This document shows, piece by piece, positions 42,999 through 52,083 of a DNA stretch of 64,000 nucleotides. The notes under the pieces are model-generated. The model worked only from the letters and a program-made list of their open reading frames with translations. It was not told the origin of the DNA and searched no databases. Numbering within the stretch: the stretch's first letter is position 1; every line of letters starts with the position of its first letter. The translations under genes were made by a program, and so were the position numbers. The stretch comes from Cytobacillus solani (GTDB lineage Bacteria; Bacillota; Bacilli; Bacillales; Cytobacillaceae), in NCBI RefSeq assembly GCF_001420595.1, contig NZ_LJIX01000006.1, positions 3,829,058 through 3,893,057 of the forward strand, given 5' to 3'.

Positions 42999-44372
42999 TT
43001 ATTCAATTTGATATTTTTTCAGTTTAGTATAAAAGGATTTTCTGCTTATCCCTAGTTTCTGAATTGCTTCGGTTCGATTTCGGGTATTTTTTATAATAAA
43101 CTCAATATGTTCTCTCTCCATTTTTTCTAAAAGAACGTCTAATTTGGTCGTAAATAAGGGCGAAACGATAGATGGGCTAATTTTATTATTAGAATTAATT
43201 GATGAAGGATGTCTATCTAAGAAGAAATATTCTGGGAGATCGTCTGATTCAAAAAATTGTTTTGTACAAACGACAAGCATTCTTTCTAATACATTGACTA
43301 ATTCTCTGACATTTCCTGGCCACTCATACTGTTCCATAATCCGCAGTACTTCTTCACTCATTCTTACATGCTTGCTATATTTTAAACATAACTCATTGAG
43401 AATTGTATTTGATAAAAAAGGCAAATCTTCCTTTCTATTCCGTAGAGGTGGAATATGGATTGGAACAACATTAATTCGATAATATAAATCCTCTCTAAAC
43501 TGTCCAGCTTTAATCATATCTTTTAAATTTCGGTGGGTTGCACATATGATTCTTACATCAATCGAATAGAGCTTAGTTCCGCCCACTTTTTGAAATTTTC
43601 GCTCTTGGATAACTCTAAGAATCTTCGCTTGCGAATTTAATGACATTTCTCCAATTTCATCTAGAAGGAGAGTCCCGCCACTTGCCATTTCAAGAAGTCC
43701 CTTTTTTCCACCTTTCCTAGAACCGGTAAATGATCCATCTTCATACCCGAACATTTCACTTTCAAATAAAGAATCGGGTATTGAAGCAATATTAATAGCG
43801 ATATATGGTTTATTATTTCTTTTGCTAGCTTCGTGAATAGAATTTGCGAAGATTTCTTTACCTGTTCCACTTTCCCCATAAAGAATAACAGATGCATCCG
43901 TATCGGCCACTTGCTTTGATAACTGAACGGCTTTTTGCATTACGCTTGATTTACTTTCAAGCTTATAGAAATATCTTCTATCTAATTGCTCTTGGAGATA
44001 GGACAAATCCCGTTTATATTTTGTTAATTCATCCTGAACTTTAGTTAATTCTGTAATATCCTTCATGATTGTAACCACACCAATCATTTCTCCATTCTCA
44101 ATTAATGGTGTGATATTTGCACACACATCCTTTTTTAGAGAATGGACGTAACTGCAATCATTGATCAAGGATTTACCGCTTTTTAAAACTTCTAAAATCC
44201 GAGAATCCCCTTCTATTTCCTTTAGCTTTCTGCCAATAATTTTTTTGGCAGGTACTTGAAATTGTTCAGAATAAGCTTTATTTACAAAAACGATTGTACT
44301 ATCCTTTACAATAACAATAACTGCATCATGGAGTGATTCCAAAATAGACAGCAAATGTTTTTCTAACTTCAT
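42999..44372 (-). CDS. PAS-domain sigma-54-dependent transcriptional activator
   Basis: 457-residue enhancer-binding protein. A PAS sensor (about 5-110) is followed by a short coiled coil and an AAA+ domain: Walker A GESGTGK (166-172), the sigma-54-contacting loop GSFTGS (213-218, canonical GAFTGA), and Walker B TLLLDEIGEM (234-243). A Fis-type helix-turn-helix is at the C-terminus (NRTEAIQKLGISRKSFYTKLK). It should open the sigma-54 promoter at 40766. Loop positions 2 and 6 are Ser instead of Ala; the essential Thr is kept. The PAS ligand may be an acyl-CoA or acid of the pathway. GGAGAGG ribosome binding site. Confidence 0.94.
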   Translation of the reverse strand: MKLEKHLLSILESLHDAVIVIVKDSTIVFVNKAYSEQFQVPAKKIIGRKLKEIEGDSRILEVLKSGKSLINDCSYVHSLKKDVCANITPLIENGEMIGVVTIMKDITELTKVQDELTKYKRDLSYLQEQLDRRYFYKLESKSSVMQKAVQLSKQVADTDASVILYGESGTGKEIFANSIHEASKRNNKPYIAINIASIPDSLFESEMFGYEDGSFTGSRKGGKKGLLEMASGGTLLLDEIGEMSLNSQAKILRVIQERKFQKVGGTKLYSIDVRIICATHRNLKDMIKAGQFREDLYYRINVVPIHIPPLRNRKEDLPFLSNTILNELCLKYSKHVRMSEEVLRIMEQYEWPGNVRELVNVLERMLVVCTKQFFESDDLPEYFFLDRHPSSINSNNKISPSIVSPLFTTKLDVLLEKMEREHIEFIIKNTRNRTEAIQKLGISRKSFYTKLKKYQIE

Positions 44373-44405
44373 ATAACCTCTCCTTTATTAGCAGCATCAT
44401 CTCTA

Positions 44406-45503
44406 CTAATTATCGTTGGGGCTATTAAACGGATTACATCCATTTTTCCAATCAACTTGAAAGAATTGGTCAATACTTTCATCACTAATTTCATTAAAAG
44501 AATCTGGGTTCCATTTTGGCATATGATTTTTATCCACCAATACTGCCCGGACTCCTTCGAAGAAATCTTTAGTATGTAAAAAATTTAGAGCAACTTCAGT
44601 ATCCATTGCAAAGCTCTCCCTAAGGGTTTTTCTTTTCCCTCTCTTCATTAATTCTAGAGTTACTTTTAATGATGTAGGTGATTTCTTAAGAAGAGTGTTC
44701 TTCGTTTCTAACGCCCAATCATCTCCATTACTAGCACCCTCATCTAATGAATTTATTATTTGTTCTATCGTTTCATATTGAAAATACTGATTAATTTTTT
44801 CCACATTCAAGTTATGAGGTAATTCATGAGATCTCACACAAATACTTTCTAAAAATTCAACTAGTTTTTCCTCTACATTTTCCGGTTTCCATACATGTGC
44901 CTTTATAAACTCCTCTACTTCCATCAATCTACTACTATCAAGATAATAATCTGCCATATCTGTAGATAGAATATCCCCTTTCAAAATTATCTTTGCTGTT
45001 AATGCGAGATATAATCCAATTCTACCGGGCATTTGATTAAGAAAATAATTCGCCCCTACATCAGGAAAAAAACCAATATTCATTTCAGGCATTGCCCATT
45101 TCGTTCTTTCTGTGATTACTCTAAATCGAGCGCCAACAGAGAGACCCACGCCTCCTCCCATTACAATACCATCCATAAATACTATTACAGGCTTGTTATA
45201 TTCATGAATGAGCAAGTCCATTTTATACTCAGTTGTAAAATATTCTTTAGGGACCATACTATCAGAATTCAGTTTTACACTTTCATATATAGCCCGGACA
45301 TCTCCACCTGAACAAAATGACTTTTCACTTTGACTCTTTACACAAACCAATGAAATGCTTTCATTATGAGCCCACACCATTAGTTGGTTATAAATATCTT
45401 TAACCATCTGAAGGGATAGTGCATTTAAAGCTTTAGGACGATTTAGTATGACCCATCCAGCCCCATGGTTCTCTTCAAACAAAACTTCATTTTCAGCCAT
45501 CAT
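44406..45503 (-). CDS. 3-hydroxyisobutyryl-CoA hydrolase-like protein
   Basis: Crotonase-fold thioesterase related to HIBCH of valine degradation. Signatures: CSGGDVRAIYE, FMDGIVMGGGVGLSVGARFRVITERTKWAMPE split across about 95-150, and IGFFPDVGANYFLN; later KKSPTSLKVTLE and DFFEGVRAVLVDK. Homologues start at the equivalent of MAENEVLF, so 45503/45500 is preferred, though GGAAGG is 13 bases away; ATG 45524 is an alternative. First gene of an operon with the sigma-54 activator and the atypical crotonase. Its presence hints at isobutyrate/valine-type or methacrylyl-CoA-like intermediates. Confidence 0.87.
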   Translation of the reverse strand: MMAENEVLFEENHGAGWVILNRPKALNALSLQMVKDIYNQLMVWAHNESISLVCVKSQSEKSFCSGGDVRAIYESVKLNSDSMVPKEYFTTEYKMDLLIHEYNKPVIVFMDGIVMGGGVGLSVGARFRVITERTKWAMPEMNIGFFPDVGANYFLNQMPGRIGLYLALTAKIILKGDILSTDMADYYLDSSRLMEVEEFIKAHVWKPENVEEKLVEFLESICVRSHELPHNLNVEKINQYFQYETIEQIINSLDEGASNGDDWALETKNTLLKKSPTSLKVTLELMKRGKRKTLRESFAMDTEVALNFLHTKDFFEGVRAVLVDKNHMPKWNPDSFNEISDESIDQFFQVDWKNGCNPFNSPNDN

Positions 45504-45571
45504 AATATATACTATTCCTTCCATTTTTATATTTCCAAGATGAATATACATAATTTTCTGTATTATCACTA

Positions 45572-45580
45572 ATTATAACA
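45572..45580 (-). promoter_or_regulatory. Extended -10 promoter of the hydrolase-activator operon
   Basis: Minus strand TGTTATAAT, an extended -10, 70 bases upstream of the preferred start codon; no clear -35. A sigma-A type promoter would give activator before induction. Confidence 0.55.
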
Positions 45581-45691
45581 TATTATTTTAAGTAAACTGT
45601 CGATTAAAACAAACTAGCTGTTATCAGAGAATTTGCTTCCTACACTACTTATTAATTCCCTTTTTCGTAAGTACCTGATCATTCGAAAAAA

Positions 45692-45717
45692 ATAAGCTTA
45701 TCCAATTGGATAAGCTT
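45692..45717 (-). terminator. trmB terminator
   Basis: TAAGCTTATCC / GGATAAGCTTA, an 11-bp hairpin with an AATT loop, followed on the minus strand by TTTTTTTCG. It closes trmB 4 bases after its stop codon. Confidence 0.9.
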
Positions 45718-45721
45718 AACT

Positions 45722-46360
45722 TTATCTATATTGAACTTCACAACGATAAATACGATTTCCTTTATTAGAGAACTTCTCTTCGTATTCAGTCATAATATTC
45801 CCATCAAAATTACTATTGTGAAGGTCAAGACTTACATACTTCAATAGCAGCCCATATTCAGAGAAGCTAGTTAGAGAATATTCAAATAGTCCTTGATTAT
45901 CTGTTTTAAAATGAATTTCCCCTTGATCAACTAGGATCTCCTCATATGTTTTAAGAAAGGTTTTGTAAGTTAATCTCCGCTTAGCATGACGTGATTTTGG
46001 CCAAGGATCTGAGAAATTCAAATAAACTCTATCCACTTCTCCTTTTTCAAAAAAAGTATGGAGATCATTTGCATTAACATTCATAAGTTTTACATTTGGT
46101 AATTCAGCTTCAATAATATGGTCAAGGGCGGTAACAATCACGCTGTCTTGTAACTCAATTCCAATATAGTTAATATCAGGATTCGCCTTCGCCATTCCGC
46201 TAATAAAACGGCCCTTCCCAGTTCCAATTTCTATATGAAGCGGCTGATTTTTTTCAAATACTTCATGCCATTTCCCCTTCCATTGATCAGGAGATTGAAT
46301 GACATATTGCGGATACTCAGCAAGCTTTTCCTTTGCCCATGGTTTATTTCTTTGTCTCAT
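45722..46360 (-). CDS. trmB: tRNA (guanine-N7-)-methyltransferase
   Basis: SAM-dependent methyltransferase forming m7G46 in tRNA variable loops. 212 residues from ATG at 46360 (AGGAGTG upstream), as in B. subtilis; the frame to 46438 has no signal. Motifs: [15 protein letters not shown] (SAM site), NYIGIELQ, and the catalytic signature [16 protein letters not shown]. Resumes the conserved backbone after the catabolic island. Confidence 0.96.
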   Translation of the reverse strand: MRQRNKPWAKEKLAEYPQYVIQSPDQWKGKWHEVFEKNQPLHIEIGTGKGRFISGMAKANPDINYIGIELQDSVIVTALDHIIEAELPNVKLMNVNANDLHTFFEKGEVDRVYLNFSDPWPKSRHAKRRLTYKTFLKTYEEILVDQGEIHFKTDNQGLFEYSLTSFSEYGLLLKYVSLDLHNSNFDGNIMTEYEEKFSNKGNRIYRCEVQYR

Positions 46361-46561
46361 ACTTACACTCCTATAAAAGTTATATCGCTCAAACATTATC
46401 ATGCAATTGGCAGTGATGCAATTAGAAAAACTTGACATTCGCTAAATTTTTCGGCGAATGCCTTAGTTTTTCTTATGCATTCAGAATTTATGGATATAAA
46501 TTCTGATTAGCAAAAAAATGACTGGTAACATGACTGCTTCTTGGTGAAACATGTATAAATC

Positions 46562-46600
46562 GAAAAAGGAACTCACAACCTAAGGTGAATTCCTTTTATT
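46562..46600. terminator. Terminator-like hairpin just upstream of ytzH
   Basis: AAAAAGGAACTCAC ... GTGAATTCCTTTT with TTATT after it; lies only 22 bases before the ytzH start codon. A second inverted repeat, GACATTCGC/GCGAATGCC, lies at 46433-46461 near trmB. There is no upstream rightward gene to terminate, so the structure may attenuate ytzH or end a small RNA. Confidence 0.55.
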
Positions 46601-46621
46601 ATAGTTGAAAGGGTGTCGATC

Positions 46622-46900
46622 ATGCCAATTAATCAGCAGGATCAGCTAAATTTATTAAAAGATATATTAAGCAACCATCAAACAGATTGTTACGGATCAG
46701 TATCAGAATGTGAGCAGCTTGAACGATTAGTTAAATCATTAATTAGCAGTCCGAATGTAGACCAAAGTGCAAAAGCAGTTTTAGAAGAAATATATAATTA
46801 CAGTCAGAATGGAATTAACTCTTCTCAATTGGACAATCATATCGAAATGCATCAGCAAGAATTGTCTGGATGGGTAGATTCAATTAATCAATTTTCATAG
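46622..46900 (+). CDS. ytzH: YtzH-like protein
   Basis: 92-residue soluble, mostly helical protein (MPINQQDQLNLLKDILSNHQ ... ELSGWVDSINQFS) containing the family's paired Cys in DCYGSVSECEQLE. Function unknown. ATG at 46622 with GGGTG upstream; a GTG three codons earlier overlaps that site. Its last 13 bases overlap the 3' end of convergent ytmP. Confidence 0.88.
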   Translation: MPINQQDQLNLLKDILSNHQTDCYGSVSECEQLERLVKSLISSPNVDQSAKAVLEEIYNYSQNGINSSQLDNHIEMHQQELSGWVDSINQFS

Positions 46901-47676
46901 GATCTATGAAGGTCTGTAAGGAACTGGATCCATTTATCCATTTCCTTAAACCTGTTTTTGCCTTTATGCCATTGAATGGAATTAATCGTTTGTGCGATTA
47001 CATACCATTTCATACGTAACAGTAAATCATCTGTCAGTGTTAAACCGTACCGATTAATCCATTCATCCCATTCTTGTTTCGGAATATACCAATACAATAG
47101 CATGCCAAGATCAATGGCAGGATCAGCTATCATTGCTCCATCCCAATCAATTAAATACAACTGGTTGTTTTCTGCCAGCAGCCAGTTGTTATGATTGACA
47201 TCACAATGGCATACGGTCATCTCTTCACAATGAATATGATCGATTTCCTTCTTTAAAAACTCGATTGATTGGACAATTACATCCATATTCCTTAACTCAG
47301 CATCCAAATCTTCTTCAATGATTTGAAGGATAATTTCCGCGGTTAGAGGGGATTTCCCTAGTCTTTCGAGCATGCTTAGTAAAGGCTTAGAGCCATGGAT
47401 CTTTTTCAGCAGCCTAGCGACTCGTTCATTGTTCATGTCTGCTTGCTTAAGTTCTCTTCCACTTTCCCATTGCTGGGCAGTGATAACGTCCCCATTTTCC
47501 AGTCTCTTTGTCCAAATAAGCTTAGGAACAATTCCCTCAGCGGATAGTACAGCAAGAAATGGAGATGTGTTCCGTTTCAGAAACAGCTGCTGCCCATCAT
47601 GCTTAGCAAAAAAGGCTTCACCTGTCGCCCCACCCGCGGGAACAATCTCCCACTCTTGTCCTAATATATATTCCAA
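46888..47676 (-). CDS. ytmP: YtmP, aminoglycoside phosphotransferase-fold kinase
   Basis: 262 residues, choline kinase/APH fold. The catalytic loop VCHCDVNHNNWLL and metal-binding LIDWDGAMIADPAIDLG are intact, so it should phosphorylate a small hydroxyl substrate. The N-terminal lobe has LFLKRN as the ATP-binding Lys. Natural substrate unknown. Same position as in B. subtilis, beside ytzH and amyX. Confidence 0.9.
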   Translation of the reverse strand: MEYILGQEWEIVPAGGATGEAFFAKHDGQQLFLKRNTSPFLAVLSAEGIVPKLIWTKRLENGDVITAQQWESGRELKQADMNNERVARLLKKIHGSKPLLSMLERLGKSPLTAEIILQIIEEDLDAELRNMDVIVQSIEFLKKEIDHIHCEEMTVCHCDVNHNNWLLAENNQLYLIDWDGAMIADPAIDLGMLLYWYIPKQEWDEWINRYGLTLTDDLLLRMKWYVIAQTINSIQWHKGKNRFKEMDKWIQFLTDLHRSYEN

Positions 47677-47697
47677 AATTGTTCACCTGCTTAGTAG

Positions 47698-47774
47698 AAA
47701 AGCGCAAGCGCCTAGCTCATCAACAAGGGTAAATAGCCCTTTGCATCTAGGATAAGCTGCTTACGCTAGACAAT
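47698..47774 (+). repeat. Intergenic repeat, third copy
   Basis: Begins AAAAGCGCAAGCGCCTAG and ends GCTTACGCTAGACAAT, sharing both ends with the copies at 13321 and 17446; the 45-base interior differs. Between ytmP and amyX. Confidence 0.7.
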
Positions 47775-47805
47775 CTATTTCAAATAACTTTTCATTTCAA
47801 AAAAT

Positions 47806-47846
47806 AAAGATAGCTATCGCTTTACGATCTCCCAATAGCTATCTTT
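47806..47846 (-). terminator. amyX terminator
   Basis: AAAGATAGCTAT / ATAGCTATCTTT 12-bp stem followed on the minus strand by ATTTTTTG. Confidence 0.85.
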
Positions 47847-47893
47847 ATAAATTTTATCTCTTTCATGCTTTTAACGTCAAGCTTATTTATTTT

Positions 47894-50050
47894 TCACTTG
47901 CTTACAAGGACGTACGAACATATAGGAGGCAACTCTAGCGTATTTTTTTCTAGCTTCCTTTTTGGCTTCACATTCGCAGTTTGGTCATCCGCAAGTACCA
48001 GCCATAGCCCATCCGGAAGCTCGACAGTTTTTTGTGAGAAGGAAGGATTAAAAAATACAATAATCTTTGCCCAATCCCCATATTCATCAACATCATTTAA
48101 AAAAAATCCAATTACTGGCTCCTCAGCCGGAAGAAAACACATATGCTCACGTATGTGCTTCTGATTAGAGAACCGAAAGGCGCCATGTGACTTGCGAATC
48201 CGAATTATTTCACGAAGATAGATTACATTTGCAGCAAAAAAGGATTTTCGATCCCAATCAAGCTGATTTATTTCATCGGATGATTGATAACTATTTCCTT
48301 CCCCTTTCTTCGTTCGAAAAAACTCCTGCCCGCTATGCAAAAAGGGAATTCCTTGTGAAAGCAGCACCATTACTGTTGCAAGTCTATGCTGCTTTTGCCT
48401 TGTTCCCTTACTTAGAGACGCGGAACAGACCGCTAATTTATCCCATAATGTGTGGTTATCATGTGATTCTACGTAATTGACCGACTGAACAGGGGAGTGG
48501 AATAATCCAGCCTCAGTTTTTTCCATACCAATACTTCCGGCAAGAACTTGTTTAGCTGCCTCATAATAATGGACATTTCCAAATGCATAGCCTTTATCAT
48601 CTAAATGAAATGTACTCCCTTTAACCGTATCCCTGAACCAATCATTAAACTGGCCAATTCTCGGAAGACTTTCTTGGTTGCGAATACAAGCCTTCTTATC
48701 AGCGGAAATTGGTGTATCCAAATCCCAGCCTTCTCCAATAATAAGAATGGAAGGATCAAATGAATCAACTGCTTTCCGGATTTCATTCATTGTTTCAATG
48801 TCCAAAATCCCCATCAAGTCAAATCGAAAGCCATCTATTTCGTATTCTTTCAGCCAAAACATAACCGAATCAATAATAAATTTTCTTCCCATCAGCCGTT
48901 CTGAAGCAAAATCATTGCCTACGCCTGTTCCATTGGAAGGCATTCCAAATTCATCATGACGAAAATAGTAGCCGGGAACAATGTTTTCAAAAGATGAGCA
49001 CTCTCGAATATATACGTGATTATAAACAACATCCATTATTACCCTTATTCCTTGTGTATGGACCGCATGTATCATTGCTTTCAATTCTTTAACTCTTGCA
49101 TATGGATTAGAAGGGGCTGTGGAAAAGCTGCCATCAGGTGCATTAAAATGCAATGGATTATAACCCCAATTGTATTCATCCGTATCCTTTCTTTCATCAA
49201 TCCCCTCAAAATCATTAATTGGAAGAAATTCAATATGCGTGATACCGAGTTCCTGTATATAGGAGAGCCCTGTTGGCGTTCCGTCTATCGCCACAGTATT
49301 CAGCTCTGCAGCACCAAGATACGTACCTTTATTTATGATTCCGCTATTTGAATGGATGGTTAAGTCCCTTATGTGTGTTTCGTAGATAATCGCATCAGTA
49401 GGTTGTTTGAAAAGGGGAAGGGGGGGTTTTGTCATTTTTGTTTTGTTCAGATCAATGACAGCAGCATATTCTCCATTGAGGCTAACCGACGTAGCATAAG
49501 GATCCGCTGCCTCTCTCCATTCTAAATTTACAAAGACTTGAAAGGAATAATAATAGCATTCAAGATCTCCTTTTACAGTTACGTGCCATACACCTTTCTC
49601 CTTTCTCATCATCGAATGAAATATTTCACTCTTTGATGTATCTGTTGGGAGCAATTTTAATTTCACCTTTGTTGCAGTAGGCGCCCACAGCTTGAATAAC
49701 GTGTGATCTGAATGATAAAAAGAACCTAGTAGGCCATCATAGAAAAACTCTTTATCAAAAGCAGCTGTGCGAATGACAGCGCCTATTTGCAAGTCTGTTT
49801 TTTCACCATGCTCATCAATTACCCAATATTGTTCACCAATTACTAGTTTTTCTTCTATCTGACAAGTATATTTAACGCTTTTTTCTAACGGTATTCGATT
49901 CATAATTGTCAGAAGAACATACTCATTCCTATTCATTTTTCTAATAGAAAATTTTGAAGAGCTCCCTCCGAAATAATCTTTAGGAAGTAAGATCGTAATG
50001 ATTTGCATGTCATCTAAGTAAGCAGAAAATTTTCGATTAATCGCTTTCAT
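47894..50050 (-). CDS. amyX: Type I pullulanase
   Basis: GH13 debranching enzyme cutting alpha-1,6 bonds of pullulan and amylopectin. 718 residues, with no signal peptide, so intracellular as in B. subtilis AmyX. N-terminal CBM48-like domain (about 100-200, FKLWAPTATKVKL) and catalytic barrel. The type I signature YNWGYNP is present, together with DVVYNHV, nucleophile Asp in DGFRFDLMG, acid Glu in IGEGWDL and YVESHDNHTLWDKL. Acts in glycogen/maltodextrin turnover. First of a series with ytlR, ytlQ and thpR on the same strand. Confidence 0.95.
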   Translation of the reverse strand: MKAINRKFSAYLDDMQIITILLPKDYFGGSSSKFSIRKMNRNEYVLLTIMNRIPLEKSVKYTCQIEEKLVIGEQYWVIDEHGEKTDLQIGAVIRTAAFDKEFFYDGLLGSFYHSDHTLFKLWAPTATKVKLKLLPTDTSKSEIFHSMMRKEKGVWHVTVKGDLECYYYSFQVFVNLEWREAADPYATSVSLNGEYAAVIDLNKTKMTKPPLPLFKQPTDAIIYETHIRDLTIHSNSGIINKGTYLGAAELNTVAIDGTPTGLSYIQELGITHIEFLPINDFEGIDERKDTDEYNWGYNPLHFNAPDGSFSTAPSNPYARVKELKAMIHAVHTQGIRVIMDVVYNHVYIRECSSFENIVPGYYFRHDEFGMPSNGTGVGNDFASERLMGRKFIIDSVMFWLKEYEIDGFRFDLMGILDIETMNEIRKAVDSFDPSILIIGEGWDLDTPISADKKACIRNQESLPRIGQFNDWFRDTVKGSTFHLDDKGYAFGNVHYYEAAKQVLAGSIGMEKTEAGLFHSPVQSVNYVESHDNHTLWDKLAVCSASLSKGTRQKQHRLATVMVLLSQGIPFLHSGQEFFRTKKGEGNSYQSSDEINQLDWDRKSFFAANVIYLREIIRIRKSHGAFRFSNQKHIREHMCFLPAEEPVIGFFLNDVDEYGDWAKIIVFFNPSFSQKTVELPDGLWLVLADDQTANVKPKRKLEKNTLELPPICSYVLVSK

Positions 50051-50074
50051 GATCTTACCTCCAATTTCATGTAT

Positions 50075-51022
50075 TTATTCCATTCCACTTGCCTTTGAAA
50101 GGATTGGAAGGAATCTTCGGCAAGTAATGGTTGTCAATGGAGTACAGCCGATATCCTCACCATCTGCATGAGCCTGTATCGAATCAGGAGAAGAAATTCT
50201 AATCTCACTACCAGTAAACGTCTCCACTTCCTTGAATGCAACATGTCCTCCCCAAAAAACAGTAATAAATACAAATAAGAGCTTCAATCTTGATAAATTA
50301 TGGACAACAGTAATATTTAGCTGACCATCAAAAGGGGAGGCATTAGGGGATATTTTCATTCCTCCGCCAAAAAAAGGCTGATTTGAAACAGTTACAAACC
50401 AAGTGGAATCAAACGCAATTTTTTTCCCATCTATAATTATTTCAATGGATGATCGTTGATAGGTAAATACACTTTTTAGCAAAAAATAAACATAGACTAG
50501 CTTTCCTAGAGAAACACGGTTTAACAGCTTTTTAATTTTTGAAAGATTTACTTTCCTTGCAATATGAGCATCCAGTCCAACACCCATATTATTGACAAAA
50601 TAGATGTATTCTTCATCTTTATTCGTTATCCTCCCTAAATCAATTAGTGAGGCTTCTTCCTTCAATTGTCTCAAGAGATGGTAGAGCGCAGCAACTGGAT
50701 TTCTTGGAATGCCAAATCCTCTAGAAAAGTCATTACCAGAACCACCAGGAATATATGCAAGCTGGATATGCTTGTTAACCACTGCCCCATTCACCACTTC
50801 GTGCATTGTTCCGTCTCCTCCAACAACAACGATGACTACTTTTTTCCCTGTCTCTTTTTCGGAAATCAACTGAACAATTTCTTTTCCATGGCCGTGATAC
50901 GCTGTAAAAAAAGCCTCGTATGAAATATTTTGTTCATCAAGTATTTTTTCTAGTTTTCTCCAAACCTTTTGACAACGGCCATTTTTCGCCTGAGGATTAA
51001 TGATAAAATAGAGCTTTTTCAT
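50075..51022 (-). CDS. ytlR: Diacylglycerol/lipid kinase family protein (YtlR)
   Basis: DAGK-catalytic-domain protein of 315 residues. N-terminal FIINPQAKNGR, the nucleotide-binding VVVGGDGTMHEVVNG and AYIPGGSGNDFSRGFG are the family's three motifs; the C-terminal part holds SPDSIQAHADGEDIG. Phosphorylates a lipid; the B. subtilis essential DAG kinase is DgkB, so this is a paralogue with unknown substrate. Start ATG 51022 or GTG 51025 (AGAAGG upstream). Confidence 0.9.
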   Translation of the reverse strand: MKKLYFIINPQAKNGRCQKVWRKLEKILDEQNISYEAFFTAYHGHGKEIVQLISEKETGKKVVIVVVGGDGTMHEVVNGAVVNKHIQLAYIPGGSGNDFSRGFGIPRNPVAALYHLLRQLKEEASLIDLGRITNKDEEYIYFVNNMGVGLDAHIARKVNLSKIKKLLNRVSLGKLVYVYFLLKSVFTYQRSSIEIIIDGKKIAFDSTWFVTVSNQPFFGGGMKISPNASPFDGQLNITVVHNLSRLKLLFVFITVFWGGHVAFKEVETFTGSEIRISSPDSIQAHADGEDIGCTPLTTITCRRFLPILSKASGME

Positions 51023-51057
51023 CACATTATTCTACCTTCTATATAGACTTTGTCTAA

Positions 51058-52047
51058 TTATTCTTCTTCAGAAATCTCCCATTCAAGCCTTCTAATTGAT
51101 GTCGTTTGGCAATATTGCAATAAGCTTTGGGCTGCTTTAAGCTGTACATGTTTCAGCGGAGAACGAAGATTTCTCATGCTTTTAAACCATTCCTCATAAT
51201 TTCTTTTTTCAATCATTTGGACATCAAAGGGAACTGCAGGATGGTCAATGTATCCATTTCTGCAAAGAACCGCCTTATGTATCGGCAAATCGATTTCATT
51301 CATGCGGAATATTTGGTGAACAATTTTCGCTGTTCGATTTAATGCTAATAATGGATTCAACACCTTTTTCTCTTCGCCATTCACCCGTTTCACCCAGAAG
51401 CGTTCTTTTGATCCGATAAAAACGGAAGAGTCTTCTTCCTCTAGAAGACTAATACACCAGACGCCTGTCGGACTTAAAATAATTGTTTCTACCTCCACTG
51501 GTGCCTTTTTCAACAAAAAAAGCGGTAAATAGAGAACGAGAAACGTATCAGGAAATCGTTGAAGAAAGAACTTTAATCTCTCATCAAAATAAAATCGTTT
51601 ATCCACAAACGATTTTTCAGTCAAAGTAGAGCTCGCCCATTTCATTTGAAAGCGGAATAATTGATCCAGGAATTGATGCTTTAATTCCTCCACTGAATCA
51701 GGACGATAGGTAAAGTTTGTTTTGAATTGAAGAATTGCTTCGTCTCCACTTTCATCGTTGTTATGATCCATTTGATCTAGGTTTAACAAATCTTCCTCTT
51801 CATTATCCTTCTTCCCTAGCTTCCATAGCCCTTTTAGCTTATCTATTAAAGGTTTTTTCTCTTCTTCAAGCCAATCAGGATTTTCTTCCTGCGAATGGTT
51901 CATAAAAAAAGAATCATCATTATTATCCCACGCAGCTTTCAACTTTTCCCATTGATGCTTTTTAAGCCTGACATAGCGGGATGGATATAAATAAATATTC
52001 TGTTCATACCGTGAAACGTAATCTTGCATTTTAATTAACTGTCCCAT
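51058..52047 (-). CDS. ytlQ: YtlQ, NERD-like domain protein
   Basis: 329 residues. The N-terminal third is charged and low-complexity (EEEDLLNLDQMDHNNDESGDE region). The rest contains a NERD (nuclease-related) core: VETIILSPTGVWCISLLEE and, 35 residues on, NPLLALNRTAKIVHQIF. Catalytic residues of a nuclease are not obvious. Function unknown; sits between ytlR and thpR as in B. subtilis. Confidence 0.82.
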   Translation of the reverse strand: MGQLIKMQDYVSRYEQNIYLYPSRYVRLKKHQWEKLKAAWDNNDDSFFMNHSQEENPDWLEEEKKPLIDKLKGLWKLGKKDNEEEDLLNLDQMDHNNDESGDEAILQFKTNFTYRPDSVEELKHQFLDQLFRFQMKWASSTLTEKSFVDKRFYFDERLKFFLQRFPDTFLVLYLPLFLLKKAPVEVETIILSPTGVWCISLLEEEDSSVFIGSKERFWVKRVNGEEKKVLNPLLALNRTAKIVHQIFRMNEIDLPIHKAVLCRNGYIDHPAVPFDVQMIEKRNYEEWFKSMRNLRSPLKHVQLKAAQSLLQYCQTTSIRRLEWEISEEE

Positions 52048-52083
52048 TTATCTTGCCTGCCTCATCATGTCTCTAGTATTCAT

